Of a stretch of DNA of 64,000 nt, positions 36,682 through 45,414 are shown one piece after another. Made by a program: the position numbers and the translations under genes. The DNA lies in the NCBI RefSeq assembly GCF_037908215.1, contig NZ_JBBLZC010000014.1, positions 71,431-135,430 on the forward strand. The letters run 5' to 3'. Under the pieces are notes generated by a model. That model had not been told where the DNA came from, made no database searches, and was given only the letters and a program-made list of their open reading frames with translations. This stretch comes from Benzoatithermus flavus (GTDB lineage Bacteria; Pseudomonadota; Alphaproteobacteria; Geminicoccales; Geminicoccaceae). The first letter of the stretch is position 1. Each line of letters opens with the position of its first letter.

Positions 36682-39336
36682 TTGGACGAGCCGCGGCTGC
36701 CGGTCTTGCGCTCCTATCAGTCCTGGATCGCGAACGAGACCCTCGAGGACTACTCGCTGCGCTACGCGGCACGGTCGTTCCGCAAATGGTCGCCATTCGT
36801 GATCGCCAATACCGCGCTGGGGGGCATCTCCTTTCTGGCGCTCGAGGCGATCGGCGGCGCCATCACGCTCACCTACGGTTTCTCCAATGCTTTTCCCGCG
36901 ATCCTCTCGGTTTCCTTGTGCATCTTTCTCACGAGCCTGCCGATCGCGTATTATTCCAGCAGGTACAACATCGATATGGATCTTCTCACGCGCGGTGCGG
37001 GCTTCGGCTATATCGGCTCGACCATCACGTCCCTGATCTACGCCACCTTCACCTTCGTCTTCTTCGCGCTCGAAGGCGCCATCATGGCCCAGGCGCTGAA
37101 GATCGCGCTCAACCTGCCGCTCGTCGTCGGCTACATCGTCTCGTCCGTGGTCATCATCCCGATCACCTTCATGGGTGTCACCATGATCAGCCGGCTGCAG
37201 CTCGTCACCCAGCCGGTGTGGGCGCTCATGATGGTGCTCCCCTTCCTGTTCATCCTGATCGAGGAGCCCGAGGCGCTTCGCACCTGGGTCGACTTCGCGG
37301 GTGCCGGCAGCGGCGGGGAGCGCTTCAACTATCTCGCCTTCGGCGCCTGCATCGGCGTCCTCTCCTCGCTCGTCATCCAGGTCGGCGAGCAGGTCGATTA
37401 CCTGCGCTTCCTGCCCGACCGGAGCGAAGCCAACCAGACCGCTTGGTGGACGGCCATGATCCTGGCGGGACCGGGCTGGATCCTGATCGGCGGCCTCAAG
37501 ATCCTGGCCGGGAGCTTCCTCGCCGTCCTGGTCCTGGCCTCGGGCCTGCCGCGCGGAACCGCGGTCGAGCCGATCCAGATGTACGTGAAGGCCTACGAGT
37601 ACGTGACGGGCGACCCCGCCCTCGTCCTCGCCGCGGCTACCGTCTTCGTCCTGATCTCGCAGATCAAGATCAACGTCACCAACGCCTACGCCGGCTCGCT
37701 CGCCTGGTCCAACTTCTTCTCGCGCGCGACCCATTACCATCCGGGCCGCGTGGTCTGGCTGGTGTTCAACATCCTGATCTCGCTCCTCCTGATGCTGCTC
37801 GGCATCTTCGAGACGCTGGAGCTGGTCCTGGCCGTCTACTCGAACGTCGCCATCGCCTGGATCGGCGCCATCGTCGCCGACCTCGCCGTCCTGAAGCCGC
37901 TCGCGATCAGCCCCGCCTTCGTCGAGTTCCGCCGTGCGCATCTGCCGAATGTCAACCCCGTCGGCTGCGGCGCCATGGCGGTCGCGTCCACGCTCTCGAT
38001 CGTCTGCTTCATGGGTGCCTTCGGCCCGATGCTGCAGGCCTATTCCGCCCCCCTCTCCTTCCTGATCGCGTTCTTGAGCGCCATCGGGCTCGGGGTCGCG
38101 ACCAAGGGCCGGTACTATCTGGCACGTGCCCCTTCCCTGCCCCCGCTCCCCGTCGGTACCACGACGATCCGCTGCGAGCTGTGCGCGCACAGCTACGAGC
38201 CCAGCGACATGGCTTTTTGCACCTTCTACGAGCGGCCGATCTGCTCCTTGTGCTGCAGCCTCGACGCGCACTGCCACGATGCCTGCAAGCGGCCGGGACC
38301 TGCGCTCGAGCGCTTCCGCCGGCGCTATCTCGGCCGCTCGTTCGAGGAGAAGATCGCCCCCCGCATGGGCCAGCGCCTCGCCAAGGTCGGAGGCATCCTC
38401 CTGGCCCTGGCGGTCACGACCGGGGCGGTCTTCCTTCTGACCTACCGCATCGTCGGCCTGGGCCTCGAGCCGCCGCAGCTCGACAGCGGCACGCTCCTGC
38501 TGCGGGTCTACGTCGCGATCCTGCCGCTCCTCGCCGTGGGCGCCTGGTGGATCGTCCTCGCCCACGAGAGCCGCGAGCTCGCCGAGCGCGACCTCGTCAC
38601 CTCGCTCGAGCGCCTGCGCGAGGCCCAGCACGAGCTCGCACGCAAGGAGCGGCTCGCCGCCATCGGCGAGATCACGGCGACGGTGAGCCACGAGCTGCGC
38701 AACCCCATGGGCACCCTGGTCTCCTCCGTCGAGGTGCTGCGCCGCTCGCTGCACGAGCCGGGCCCGGAGGCGCGGGGCGAGCTCGAGCGCATCCAACGCA
38801 CGGTCTGGCGCTGCGTGCGCATCATCGAGGATCTCTTGGAATTCTCCCGGCGGCGCGAGCTCTCCTTGGCCCCTCTCGCTGTCGACGGCTGGCTGCGGCA
38901 GCAGCTCGCCGAGCAGCAGGGCTTGGGCTCCGTCCGCCTGCGGCTCGACCTCGCCGCCGCTGCCGTCGTCCGTGCCGATGGCGAGCGGCTGTGGCAGGCC
39001 ATCGCCAATCTCCTGCAGAACGCGGTCCAGGCGATCGAGGCGAGCACACCCCAGGGCGGCGGCGAGGTGACGATCGCGACCCGGATCGAGGGCGGCACCC
39101 TCGTCCTGTCGGTCGCCGACAATGGCGGCGGGATGGAGAAGACGGTGCGGGCACGCCTGTTCGAGCCGCTGTTCAGCACCAAGGCCTTCGGCGTCGGCCT
39201 CGGTATGCCGCTGGTCAAGCGCATCGTCGAGCAGCACGGTGGCGAGGTCCGGGTCGCGAGCGAGCCGGGGTGCGGCACCACGGTGGCGCTGCGCCTGCCG
39301 CTGGCGGCACGGCAGGCGGGCACGGGCGATGGCTGA
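36682..39336 (+). CDS. NCS1 permease-fused sensor histidine kinase with Cys-rich linker
   Basis: 884 residues. Residues ~30-475 are a complete NCS1-type (purine/cytosine/allantoin family) transporter with about 12 helices (ANTALGGISFLALEAIGGAI, RGAGFGYIGS, WSNFFSRATHYHPGRV). Residues 498-535 hold a Cys/His cluster (CELC, CTFYERPICSLCC, CHDAC) likely to bind zinc. Two more helices (~570-620) lead to a HisKA domain with H670 (VSHELRNPMG) and an HATPase (NLLQNAVQAIEAS, DNGGGM, GVGLGM). The TTG start at 36682 has GGGGAGG at proper spacing. It overlaps the next kinase gene by 8 bases. It probably senses a transported or bound nucleobase-like solute; ligand is inference. Confidence 0.88.
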   Translation: MDEPRLPVLRSYQSWIANETLEDYSLRYAARSFRKWSPFVIANTALGGISFLALEAIGGAITLTYGFSNAFPAILSVSLCIFLTSLPIAYYSSRYNIDMDLLTRGAGFGYIGSTITSLIYATFTFVFFALEGAIMAQALKIALNLPLVVGYIVSSVVIIPITFMGVTMISRLQLVTQPVWALMMVLPFLFILIEEPEALRTWVDFAGAGSGGERFNYLAFGACIGVLSSLVIQVGEQVDYLRFLPDRSEANQTAWWTAMILAGPGWILIGGLKILAGSFLAVLVLASGLPRGTAVEPIQMYVKAYEYVTGDPALVLAAATVFVLISQIKINVTNAYAGSLAWSNFFSRATHYHPGRVVWLVFNILISLLLMLLGIFETLELVLAVYSNVAIAWIGAIVADLAVLKPLAISPAFVEFRRAHLPNVNPVGCGAMAVASTLSIVCFMGAFGPMLQAYSAPLSFLIAFLSAIGLGVATKGRYYLARAPSLPPLPVGTTTIRCELCAHSYEPSDMAFCTFYERPICSLCCSLDAHCHDACKRPGPALERFRRRYLGRSFEEKIAPRMGQRLAKVGGILLALAVTTGAVFLLTYRIVGLGLEPPQLDSGTLLLRVYVAILPLLAVGAWWIVLAHESRELAERDLVTSLERLREAQHELARKERLAAIGEITATVSHELRNPMGTLVSSVEVLRRSLHEPGPEARGELERIQRTVWRCVRIIEDLLEFSRRRELSLAPLAVDGWLRQQLAEQQGLGSVRLRLDLAAAAVVRADGERLWQAIANLLQNAVQAIEASTPQGGGEVTIATRIEGGTLVLSVADNGGGMEKTVRARLFEPLFSTKAFGVGLGMPLVKRIVEQHGGEVRVASEPGCGTTVALRLPLAARQAGTGDG

Positions 39337-41686
39337 AGCGGTCCCGAACGCGAACGCCTCGGAGCCACGGCGTCTCCTCCTCGTGGACGACGATCGCGAC
39401 TTCGCCGACAGCCTCGCCAATCTGCTGCGCCTCGAAGGCTACGAGGTCGCCGTGGCTTACGGGTTCGAGGAAGCGGCGAGGCGCCGCGCCGCTGCCGGGG
39501 CCGCGGTGGCGCTCGTCGACATCCGCTTGGGCCTGCGCGACGGTGTCGAGCTCGTGCGCGAGCTGCATCGGCTCGATCCCGAGCTGCTCGCGGTGATGAT
39601 GACCGCCTACGCCTCGATCGAGACCACGATCCGGGCCCTGCAGGCGGGTGCCTATGACTATCTCCGCAAGCCGTTTCATGCCGACGAGCTGCTCGCGACC
39701 CTGGATCGCTGCTTCGAGCATCGGCGGCTGCGGCAGGAGCGGGCGCAGGCGCTGGAGCTGGCACGGGCGCGCAATCTCGAACTGGAAGCGCTGAACGCCC
39801 GCCTCACCCGGGTCCTCGCGAGCGCGCAGGGCTTGGCCGCTGCGAGCTCGGCCGAGGCGGCCGGCTCGGCCCTGCTCCATACGCTCGTCCGCGATCTCGG
39901 CCTCGAGGATGGCGCCTTCTATCTTCGCGAGGACGATGCGCTGCGCCTTCGAGAAGCAATCGGAGCCGACCGCGAGCCCCTGCTGCCCTGCCCCCCGCCG
40001 GACGGGTCGCTGTTGGCGCAGGCGCTGACTCTGCGCCGGCCGGCCACGACACTGACGCCGAACGGCCGGACGACGCTGGGGCTGCCGCTCGTGGATGCCC
40101 AAGGCATGCTTCATGGTGCGATCCTCGGGCACGGGAGCGAGGCCCGGTCTCTCACGCGTCAGGACCTCGAGCTCGCCCAGATCCTCGCGTCCTTCGCCGT
40201 CGAGGTGATGCGGGCGGCACGCGCCGCGGAAGATCTCGCCCGCAGCGAAGAGCGCTTGCGCCAGACCGTGCGGAACTCGCCCTCGGCAATAGCGCTCGCC
40301 GATCTCACGGGGCGTTGTCTCCTCGCCAACGAGCGCTTCACGGCATGGTTCCCTGAAGGGGTTCCCGGCGCCGACGCTGCCGAGGCGACCATGCAGATCC
40401 TCGAGGCGGACCGGCCGGGGGGTCGGCGGCGGTTCCTGATCACCCGTTTTCCCGTGCTCGACGGCGCCCGGCGCTCGGTCGGCATCGGCATCATCGCCAC
40501 CGACGTCACCGAGCTGCACCAGGCGCAGGAGCGCCTGCGCCAGGCCCAGCGCATGGAGGCGATCGGGCAGATCACGGGTGGGGTCGCCCACGACTTCAAC
40601 AACCTGCTCGCCGTCGTGTTCGGCAATCTGCGCCTGATCGAAGAGGAGGTGCAGGACCGTCCGGATCTCCTCGAGCTGGTCGGGGACGCGCTCGATGCCA
40701 CCCGGAGCGGCGTGGAGCTGACCGGTCGTCTCCTCGCCTTCGGCCGTGGCCAGCCGCTGCAGCCCGAGCCCACCGACATCGCCGAGCTGGCGCTGACCTT
40801 CTCGCGGCTCCTGCGCCGGACCCTGGGCGAGGGGATTGCGATCGAGCTGGCGCTGGCACCCGACCTCTGGACCGTCCGGGTCGACCGCCATCAGCTCGAG
40901 ACGAGTCTTCTGAACCTCGCCATCAACGCCCGCGACGCCATGCCGGACGGCGGGCATCTGCGCATCGCCGCGCGCAACGTGACGTTGGACGCCGATGAGC
41001 CTGGCCGCGATCCGGAAGTGCGGCCCGGCCGCTACGTGGCGCTCTCGGTGACCGATACGGGGATCGGGATGACATCCGAGGTGCGGCAGCGGGCGATCCA
41101 GCCCTTCTTCACCACTAAACCCACCGGCGCCGGCAGCGGCCTCGGCCTCAGCATGGTCTACGGCTTCGTCGAGCAGTCCGGCGGGCATCTCGAGATCGGA
41201 AGCGAGCCCGGCCGCGGCACCGAGGTGACGCTCTTCTTCCCGGCCCTGCCCGCCCCGGCCGGCCGCCTCGAGACGGGTCTCTCGCCCGGAACGCCGGTGC
41301 CGACCGGCCGCGGTGAACGCATTCTCCTGGTCGAGGACCAGCCGCAGGTCCGCCTGCTCGTGACCCGGCAGCTGACGCGGCTCGGCTACAGGGTGGTGGA
41401 GGCGGCCGATGCCGCTTCGGCCATGGCCCGTCTCGCCGAAGCCGAGGACGTCGCGGCCCTCCTCACCGACATCGCGCTGCCGGGTGGTGCCAACGGGATC
41501 GAGCTCGCCGAGGCGGCGCTCGCCGCACGGCCGGGGCTCGGGATCGTGCTCACCACGGGCTATGCCGCGGCTATGCTCTCCGGCCGCTCTGGCCCGCTCG
41601 CGACCGCGCCCGTGCTGCGCAAGCCCGTCGAGCCCGAACGTCTCGCTCGTGCCCTTCGCGCCGCCATCGACCGGAGCCGGACCTGA
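39329..41686 (+). CDS. REC-PAS-HisKA-HATPase-REC hybrid histidine kinase
   Basis: 785 residues. The N-terminal receiver has phospho-acceptor D64 (ALVDIRLG) and YDYLRKPF. A GAF-like region (~160-300) and a PAS domain (~310-400) follow. The kinase core has H421 (GGVAHDFNNLL), DTGIGM and GSGLGLSM; the C-terminal receiver has D714 (LTDIALPG). The start ATG lies inside the end of the NCS1-kinase gene (ATGGCTGA), so the two are translationally coupled and the first receiver is a good acceptor for H670 of that kinase (inference). No membrane segment: a cytoplasmic relay. It converges with an OmpR-type regulator. Confidence 0.9.
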   Translation: MAEAVPNANASEPRRLLLVDDDRDFADSLANLLRLEGYEVAVAYGFEEAARRRAAAGAAVALVDIRLGLRDGVELVRELHRLDPELLAVMMTAYASIETTIRALQAGAYDYLRKPFHADELLATLDRCFEHRRLRQERAQALELARARNLELEALNARLTRVLASAQGLAAASSAEAAGSALLHTLVRDLGLEDGAFYLREDDALRLREAIGADREPLLPCPPPDGSLLAQALTLRRPATTLTPNGRTTLGLPLVDAQGMLHGAILGHGSEARSLTRQDLELAQILASFAVEVMRAARAAEDLARSEERLRQTVRNSPSAIALADLTGRCLLANERFTAWFPEGVPGADAAEATMQILEADRPGGRRRFLITRFPVLDGARRSVGIGIIATDVTELHQAQERLRQAQRMEAIGQITGGVAHDFNNLLAVVFGNLRLIEEEVQDRPDLLELVGDALDATRSGVELTGRLLAFGRGQPLQPEPTDIAELALTFSRLLRRTLGEGIAIELALAPDLWTVRVDRHQLETSLLNLAINARDAMPDGGHLRIAARNVTLDADEPGRDPEVRPGRYVALSVTDTGIGMTSEVRQRAIQPFFTTKPTGAGSGLGLSMVYGFVEQSGGHLEIGSEPGRGTEVTLFFPALPAPAGRLETGLSPGTPVPTGRGERILLVEDQPQVRLLVTRQLTRLGYRVVEAADAASAMARLAEAEDVAALLTDIALPGGANGIELAEAALAARPGLGIVLTTGYAAAMLSGRSGPLATAPVLRKPVEPERLARALRAAIDRSRT

Positions 41687-41689
41687 GCG

Positions 41690-42439
41690 TCAGCCGTCGG
41701 GTGGAGCCGGCACGAACATGTAGCCGATGCCGCGCACGGTCTTGATGAGCTGCGCATCACGCGCATGGTCCTGCAGCTTCTTGCGGATCTTCCCGATCAG
41801 CACGTCGATGCTGCGATCGAACGGAGTCCAGTGCCGGTTGGCGACGATGTCGAGGATCTGCTCGCGCGAGAGGATCCGACCCGGCCGGACGGCGAGCGCT
41901 TCGAGCAGATCGAACTCGCGGCTCGTCAATCGCACCGGCCGGCCCTCGGGCGAGAGCAGCGCGCGCCGGGCGCGATCGAGGCGCCAGCCCAGGAAGCGGA
42001 CGACCTCGCCGCCCTCCGGCGGATGGCCGGTGGAGCGGAGCGGCTCGGGTCCGTATCCGGCCCGACGCAGGAGCGAGCGGATGCGTGCCAGGAGTTCGCG
42101 GGGCTCGAACGGCTTCGTGACGTAGTCGTCGGCCCCGAGCTCGAGGCAGACCACCTTGTCGATGGTCGAGCTCTTCCCGGACAGGATGAGAAGCGGCGTG
42201 CCGCACTGCGCCCGCAGGCCCCGTGCGAGGCTGATGCCGTCCTCGCCTTCGGGGAAGGTCAGATCGAGGATGACGAGGTCGAAACCCGAATCGGCGATGG
42301 CGCGCCGCATCGCCCGGCCGTCGTGGGCGATCGCGGTGGCGTAGCCTTCGCGGCCGAGAAAGCGCGACAGGAAGCGGCAGAGCCGGCGATCGTCGTCCAC
42401 GAGGAGGATGCGCGATGACGTTCCGGCGAGCTGCAACAT
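41690..42439 (-). CDS. OmpR-family response regulator
   Basis: 249 residues. Receiver domain with D59 (LVILDLTFPEG), LGADDYVTKPF for the switch Lys, then a winged-helix DNA-binding domain (VRLTSREFDLLEALAVRPG ... RSIDVLIGKIRKKL ... IKTVRGIGYMFV). It is a transcription factor, and because it sits three bases from the stop of the hybrid kinase it is the likely output of that pair. Its own start region is 262 bases from fmdA, transcribed divergently, so the shared gap could hold its target promoter. Confidence 0.93.
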   Translation of the reverse strand: MLQLAGTSSRILLVDDDRRLCRFLSRFLGREGYATAIAHDGRAMRRAIADSGFDLVILDLTFPEGEDGISLARGLRAQCGTPLLILSGKSSTIDKVVCLELGADDYVTKPFEPRELLARIRSLLRRAGYGPEPLRSTGHPPEGGEVVRFLGWRLDRARRALLSPEGRPVRLTSREFDLLEALAVRPGRILSREQILDIVANRHWTPFDRSIDVLIGKIRKKLQDHARDAQLIKTVRGIGYMFVPAPPDG

Positions 42440-42554
42440 GGGCGAGGCGTTCCCCGATCAGCGGCGAAACGACGGAGCATACCGGTCGACGCAACATAAC
42501 CCGCACCGGCGTTCTCCGTCGATCCGATTACAAAAAATTACCGAACATCGTCTC

Positions 42555-42571
42555 ACCGGATTCGGTCCGGT
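42555..42571. promoter_or_regulatory. Inverted repeat in the regulator-fmdA gap
   Basis: ACCGGA-TTCGG-TCCGGT, 6-base arms around a 5-base centre, in the only AT-containing part of the 262-base divergent gap. It could be an operator for the OmpR-type regulator or another factor; position is the only support. Confidence 0.3.
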
Positions 42572-42701
42572 TACATGACGGGTCTACGCTCTTCTCAAAG
42601 CCCGGTTCCCGGCCGCCGACTTCGCTCGGGGCGATCGCGGTCGGAAGACCCGCTGGGCAGGAGCCGCGCGTGCGGAAAGCCGAACTCAGGGAGAGCGAGC
42701 C

Positions 42702-43931
42702 ATGCCGAAGACGGCCTTCAAGGTGGACCTGGACCGACGCCCCGAGGAGCAGGATGTCAAGACGCACAATCGCTGGCATCCCGACATCCCGATGGTGGCG
42801 ACGTTCAAGCCCGGCGACGAGTTCCGGGTCGAGTGCTACGACTGGACCGGCGGCCAGATCCGCAACGACGACAGCGCCGACGACATCCGCGACGTCGACC
42901 TCACCAAGGTTCATTACTTGAGCGGCCCGTTCGGGGTCGAAGGTGCGGAGCCGGGCGATCTCCTCGTCGTCGACATCCTCGACATCGGCCCGCTGCCGAG
43001 CTCGGAGTGGGGTTTCAACGGCATCTTCGCCAAGGAGAACGGCGGCGGCTTTCTCACCGAGCACTTCCCGGAAGCCCGGAAGTCGTGCTGGGACTTCCAC
43101 GGCATCTACACGACCTCGCGTCATATCCCGGGCGTCCGCTATCCGGGGCTCGTCCATCCGGGGCTGATCGGCTGCCTGCCCGATCACAAGCTCCTGGCCG
43201 AAGCCAACCGACGCGAAGCCGAGCTGATCGCGACCGACCCCAACCGCGTGCCGCCGCTCGCCGCCCCGCCCCATGCCGACACGGCGCTCATGGGCCAGAT
43301 GTCGGGCGCCGCGGCCGCAGCCGCCGCCAAGGAGGCTTGGCGTACCGTGCCGCCACGCGAGCACGGCGGCAATTGCGACATCAAGAACCTGTCGCGCGGC
43401 TCCAGGGTCTACTTCCCGGTTTACGTCAAGGGCGGCGGGCTGTCGATGGGCGACATCCACTGGTCGCAGGGCGACGGCGAGATCACCTTCTGCGGTGCGG
43501 TCGAGATGGCGGGCTGGATCGACATCGGCGTCGGCCTGATCAAGGGCGGGGTGGCCAAGTACGGGATCACCAACCCAATCTTCAAGCCGAGCCCGGTCGA
43601 GCCGCACTTCTCGGAGTATCTCATCTTCGAGGGGATCTCGGTCGACGAGCGCACGGGCAAGCAATATTATCTCGATGCTCACGTCGCCTATCGCCGCGCT
43701 TGCCTGAACGCGATCGAGTACTTGAAGAAGTTCGGCTACACCGGCGAGCAGGCCTACATGATCCTCGGCACCGCCCCGTGCGAAGGCCGGATCAGCGGCA
43801 TCGTCGACATCCCGAACGTCTGCGCCACGCTCGCCATCCCCACCGGCATCTTCGACTTCGACATCCGCCCCAACGCCTCGGGCCCGAAGCGCGAGGTCTC
43901 GGGTGTCGATGTTGCGAGGACCAGCCGCTGA
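42702..43931 (+). CDS. fmdA: Formamidase FmdA
   Basis: 409 residues of the FmdA/AmdA (acetamidase/formamidase) family, which releases ammonia and formate from formamide. Conserved blocks are visible throughout: FKPGDEFRVECYDWTGGQI (~35), EPGDLLVVDILDIGPLP, the long FHGIYTTSRHIPG stretch, GGNCDIKNLSRGSRVYFPV (~225), SMGDIHWSQGDGEI and LGTAPCEGRISGIVDIPN near the end. The ATG has GGGAGAG upstream. It is followed by a strong terminator and then by an amide channel and FmdB, giving a formamide-use module. Confidence 0.95.
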   Translation: MPKTAFKVDLDRRPEEQDVKTHNRWHPDIPMVATFKPGDEFRVECYDWTGGQIRNDDSADDIRDVDLTKVHYLSGPFGVEGAEPGDLLVVDILDIGPLPSSEWGFNGIFAKENGGGFLTEHFPEARKSCWDFHGIYTTSRHIPGVRYPGLVHPGLIGCLPDHKLLAEANRREAELIATDPNRVPPLAAPPHADTALMGQMSGAAAAAAAKEAWRTVPPREHGGNCDIKNLSRGSRVYFPVYVKGGGLSMGDIHWSQGDGEITFCGAVEMAGWIDIGVGLIKGGVAKYGITNPIFKPSPVEPHFSEYLIFEGISVDERTGKQYYLDAHVAYRRACLNAIEYLKKFGYTGEQAYMILGTAPCEGRISGIVDIPNVCATLAIPTGIFDFDIRPNASGPKREVSGVDVARTSR

Positions 43932-43940
43932 CGACCGGCA

Positions 43941-43968
43941 GGCCCGGCGCCGAAGCGCCGGGCCTTTT
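43941..43968 (+). terminator. Rho-independent terminator after fmdA
   Basis: Perfect 10-base stem GGCCCGGCGC / GCGCCGGGCC with loop CGAA, followed by CCTTTTG. It lies between fmdA and the channel gene, so most transcripts should end here or be attenuated. Confidence 0.85.
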
Positions 43969-43990
43969 GCCCTAGCACGGGGAGGCGAGA

Positions 43991-44515
43991 ATGCTGCTCG
44001 GTATGGCGCTGCTCTGGGTCGGTGCCGTCCTGTTCCTCAACGGCCTGTGGCTCCTGGGCAAGATCGACGACCGCGAGATCGTGGTCATCAACGTGGCTAC
44101 GGGCTTCATCACGCTGTGCGTGGCGCTCTACTCCGCCTTCGGCCCCGGCTCCAACGAGGCCTCGATCCGGGCAGCGGCGCTGACCCTGCTCTTCACCACG
44201 ACCTATCTCTGGGTAGCCTACAACCGCTACGTCAACGTGGACGGGCGCGGGCTCGGCTGGTTCAGCCTGTTCGTCGCGATCACGGCAGCACCGGTGGCGC
44301 TGCAGACCTTCGGCTCGGCGCAGAACGGGGTCGATCTCTGGATGGCGCTCAACTGGGTGGCCTGGGGCGTGCTCTGGTTCATGTTCTTCCTGCTCCTGGC
44401 CCTCAAGCGCTCGATCCAGAGAGTCACCGGCATCGTCACCGTCGCCGAAGGTGTCCTGACCGGATGGCTGCCCGGCTTCCTGCTCCTGGGTGGTCTGATG
44501 CGCCCCGGCGGCTGA
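43991..44515 (+). CDS. AmiS/UreI-family amide or urea channel
   Basis: 174 residues, almost entirely six membrane helices: MLLGMALLWVGAVLFLNGLWLLG, VINVATGFITLCVALYSAF, LTLLFTTTYLWVAYNRY, WFSLFVAITAAPVALQTF, ALNWVAWGVLWFMFFLLLAL, VAEGVLTGWLPGFLLLGG. This is the fold of proton-gated urea channel UreI and AmiS, which let urea and short amides cross the inner membrane. It should supply formamide to FmdA. GGGGAGG precedes the ATG. The terminator just upstream implies its own promoter or readthrough control. Confidence 0.92.
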   Translation: MLLGMALLWVGAVLFLNGLWLLGKIDDREIVVINVATGFITLCVALYSAFGPGSNEASIRAAALTLLFTTTYLWVAYNRYVNVDGRGLGWFSLFVAITAAPVALQTFGSAQNGVDLWMALNWVAWGVLWFMFFLLLALKRSIQRVTGIVTVAEGVLTGWLPGFLLLGGLMRPGG

Positions 44516-44611
44516 CGGCGGGTCCCGACCGGCGCCCTGCTCCCCCGACCGGGCGCCGGTCGGCGATCTTCCTCTCCCCCAAGATGATCCCCGATCACCT
44601 GGAGCTTCGCG

Positions 44612-44911
44612 ATGCCCCTCTACGATTACGAGTGTGCCGACCACGGCCCGTTCCGCGCCTGGGCGCGCATGGCGGAGGCGCTGAAGGCCTGTCCCTGCCC
44701 GCTCTGCGGCGAGCCGGCCCGGCGGCAGATCTCGGCGCCCAATCTCAACGTCATGAACGGCACGCTGCGAAAAGCGCTCGCCCGTGCGGAACGGAGCTCG
44801 GACGAGCCCAGAGTGGCGCCCAGGAAGCACCTCGCCAACTGCGGCTGCTCGCTCTGCGCCCACAAGAAGGCGCCACCCCCGGCGCACCATCGTTGGGCCA
44901 TCGGCCATTGA
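44612..44911 (+). CDS. fmdB: FmdB-family zinc-ribbon protein
   Basis: 99 residues with the FmdB start MPLYDYECADHGPF and the paired Cys of CPLCGEPARRQIS, forming a zinc ribbon. A second Cys cluster near the end (CGCSLCAHKK) is extra. FmdB was named as a putative regulator beside formamidase and this location agrees with that role. The gene follows the AmiS/UreI channel and is followed 19 bases later by crcB. Confidence 0.85.
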   Translation: MPLYDYECADHGPFRAWARMAEALKACPCPLCGEPARRQISAPNLNVMNGTLRKALARAERSSDEPRVAPRKHLANCGCSLCAHKKAPPPAHHRWAIGH

Positions 44912-44930
44912 GGCGCAAGAGCGCCCGCCC

Positions 44931-45326
44931 ATGGACCCGATCCCGGGCTATCTCGCCGTGTTCGCAGGCGGCGGGCTCGGCGCCGCGCTCCGTCACACCG
45001 TCAACCGTGCCGCCGCCGATCTTCTCGGCACGACGTTCCCGTTCGGGACGCTGTTCGTCAACGTCACGGGCTCCCTCGCCATGGGCCTGCTCGCCGGCTG
45101 GTTCGCCTTCCGCAGTGCCGGCAGCACGCAGACCCTGCAGTTGTTCCTGACCACGGGCATTCTCGGCGGCTTCACCACCTTCTCCGCCTTCTCGCTGGAC
45201 ATGGCCGTGCTCTGGGAGCGCGGCCATGCCGATCTCGCTCTCGGCTATGCCGCGCTCTCGGTGCTGGCTTCCCTTGCGGGCGTGTTCCTCGGCTTGTGGA
45301 CGATCCGCGTCCTGACACCGGCTTGA
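44931..45326 (+). CDS. crcB: Fluoride ion channel CrcB
   Basis: 131 residues with four membrane helices. Conserved CrcB/Fluc motifs: GGLGAALRHTVN, FPFGTLFVNVTGSLAMGLLAG, GILGGFTTFSAFSLDM. It exports fluoride as an antiparallel dimer. ATG 44931 was picked because it gives the standard N-terminus; it is 19 bases after fmdB, suggesting a shared transcript, so there is no room for a fluoride riboswitch directly upstream. Confidence 0.93.
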   Translation: MDPIPGYLAVFAGGGLGAALRHTVNRAAADLLGTTFPFGTLFVNVTGSLAMGLLAGWFAFRSAGSTQTLQLFLTTGILGGFTTFSAFSLDMAVLWERGHADLALGYAALSVLASLAGVFLGLWTIRVLTPA

Positions 45327-45379
45327 GCGGGCCACCCAGATGCCTGACGACCCGCCGCTCGCGCCGGTCGTCTTCGGCC

Positions 45380-45408
45380 TTGCCATTTCCTGAGTGAATG
45401 CTTACTAA
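45380..45408 (+). promoter_or_regulatory. Promoter with overlapping operator for the TetR operon
   Basis: TTGCCA, 17 bases, TACTAA (45403-45408). A partial palindrome TGAGTGAATGCTTACTAA (45391-45408) covers the spacer and -10, as expected for autoregulation by the TetR protein. The -10 ends six bases before the ATG at 45415. Confidence 0.5.
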
Positions 45409-45414
45409 GCTCGT

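Noticed and set aside
44912..44930. Fluoride riboswitch before crcB
   Set aside because: Only 19 bases separate fmdB and crcB and no riboswitch-like fold is possible there.
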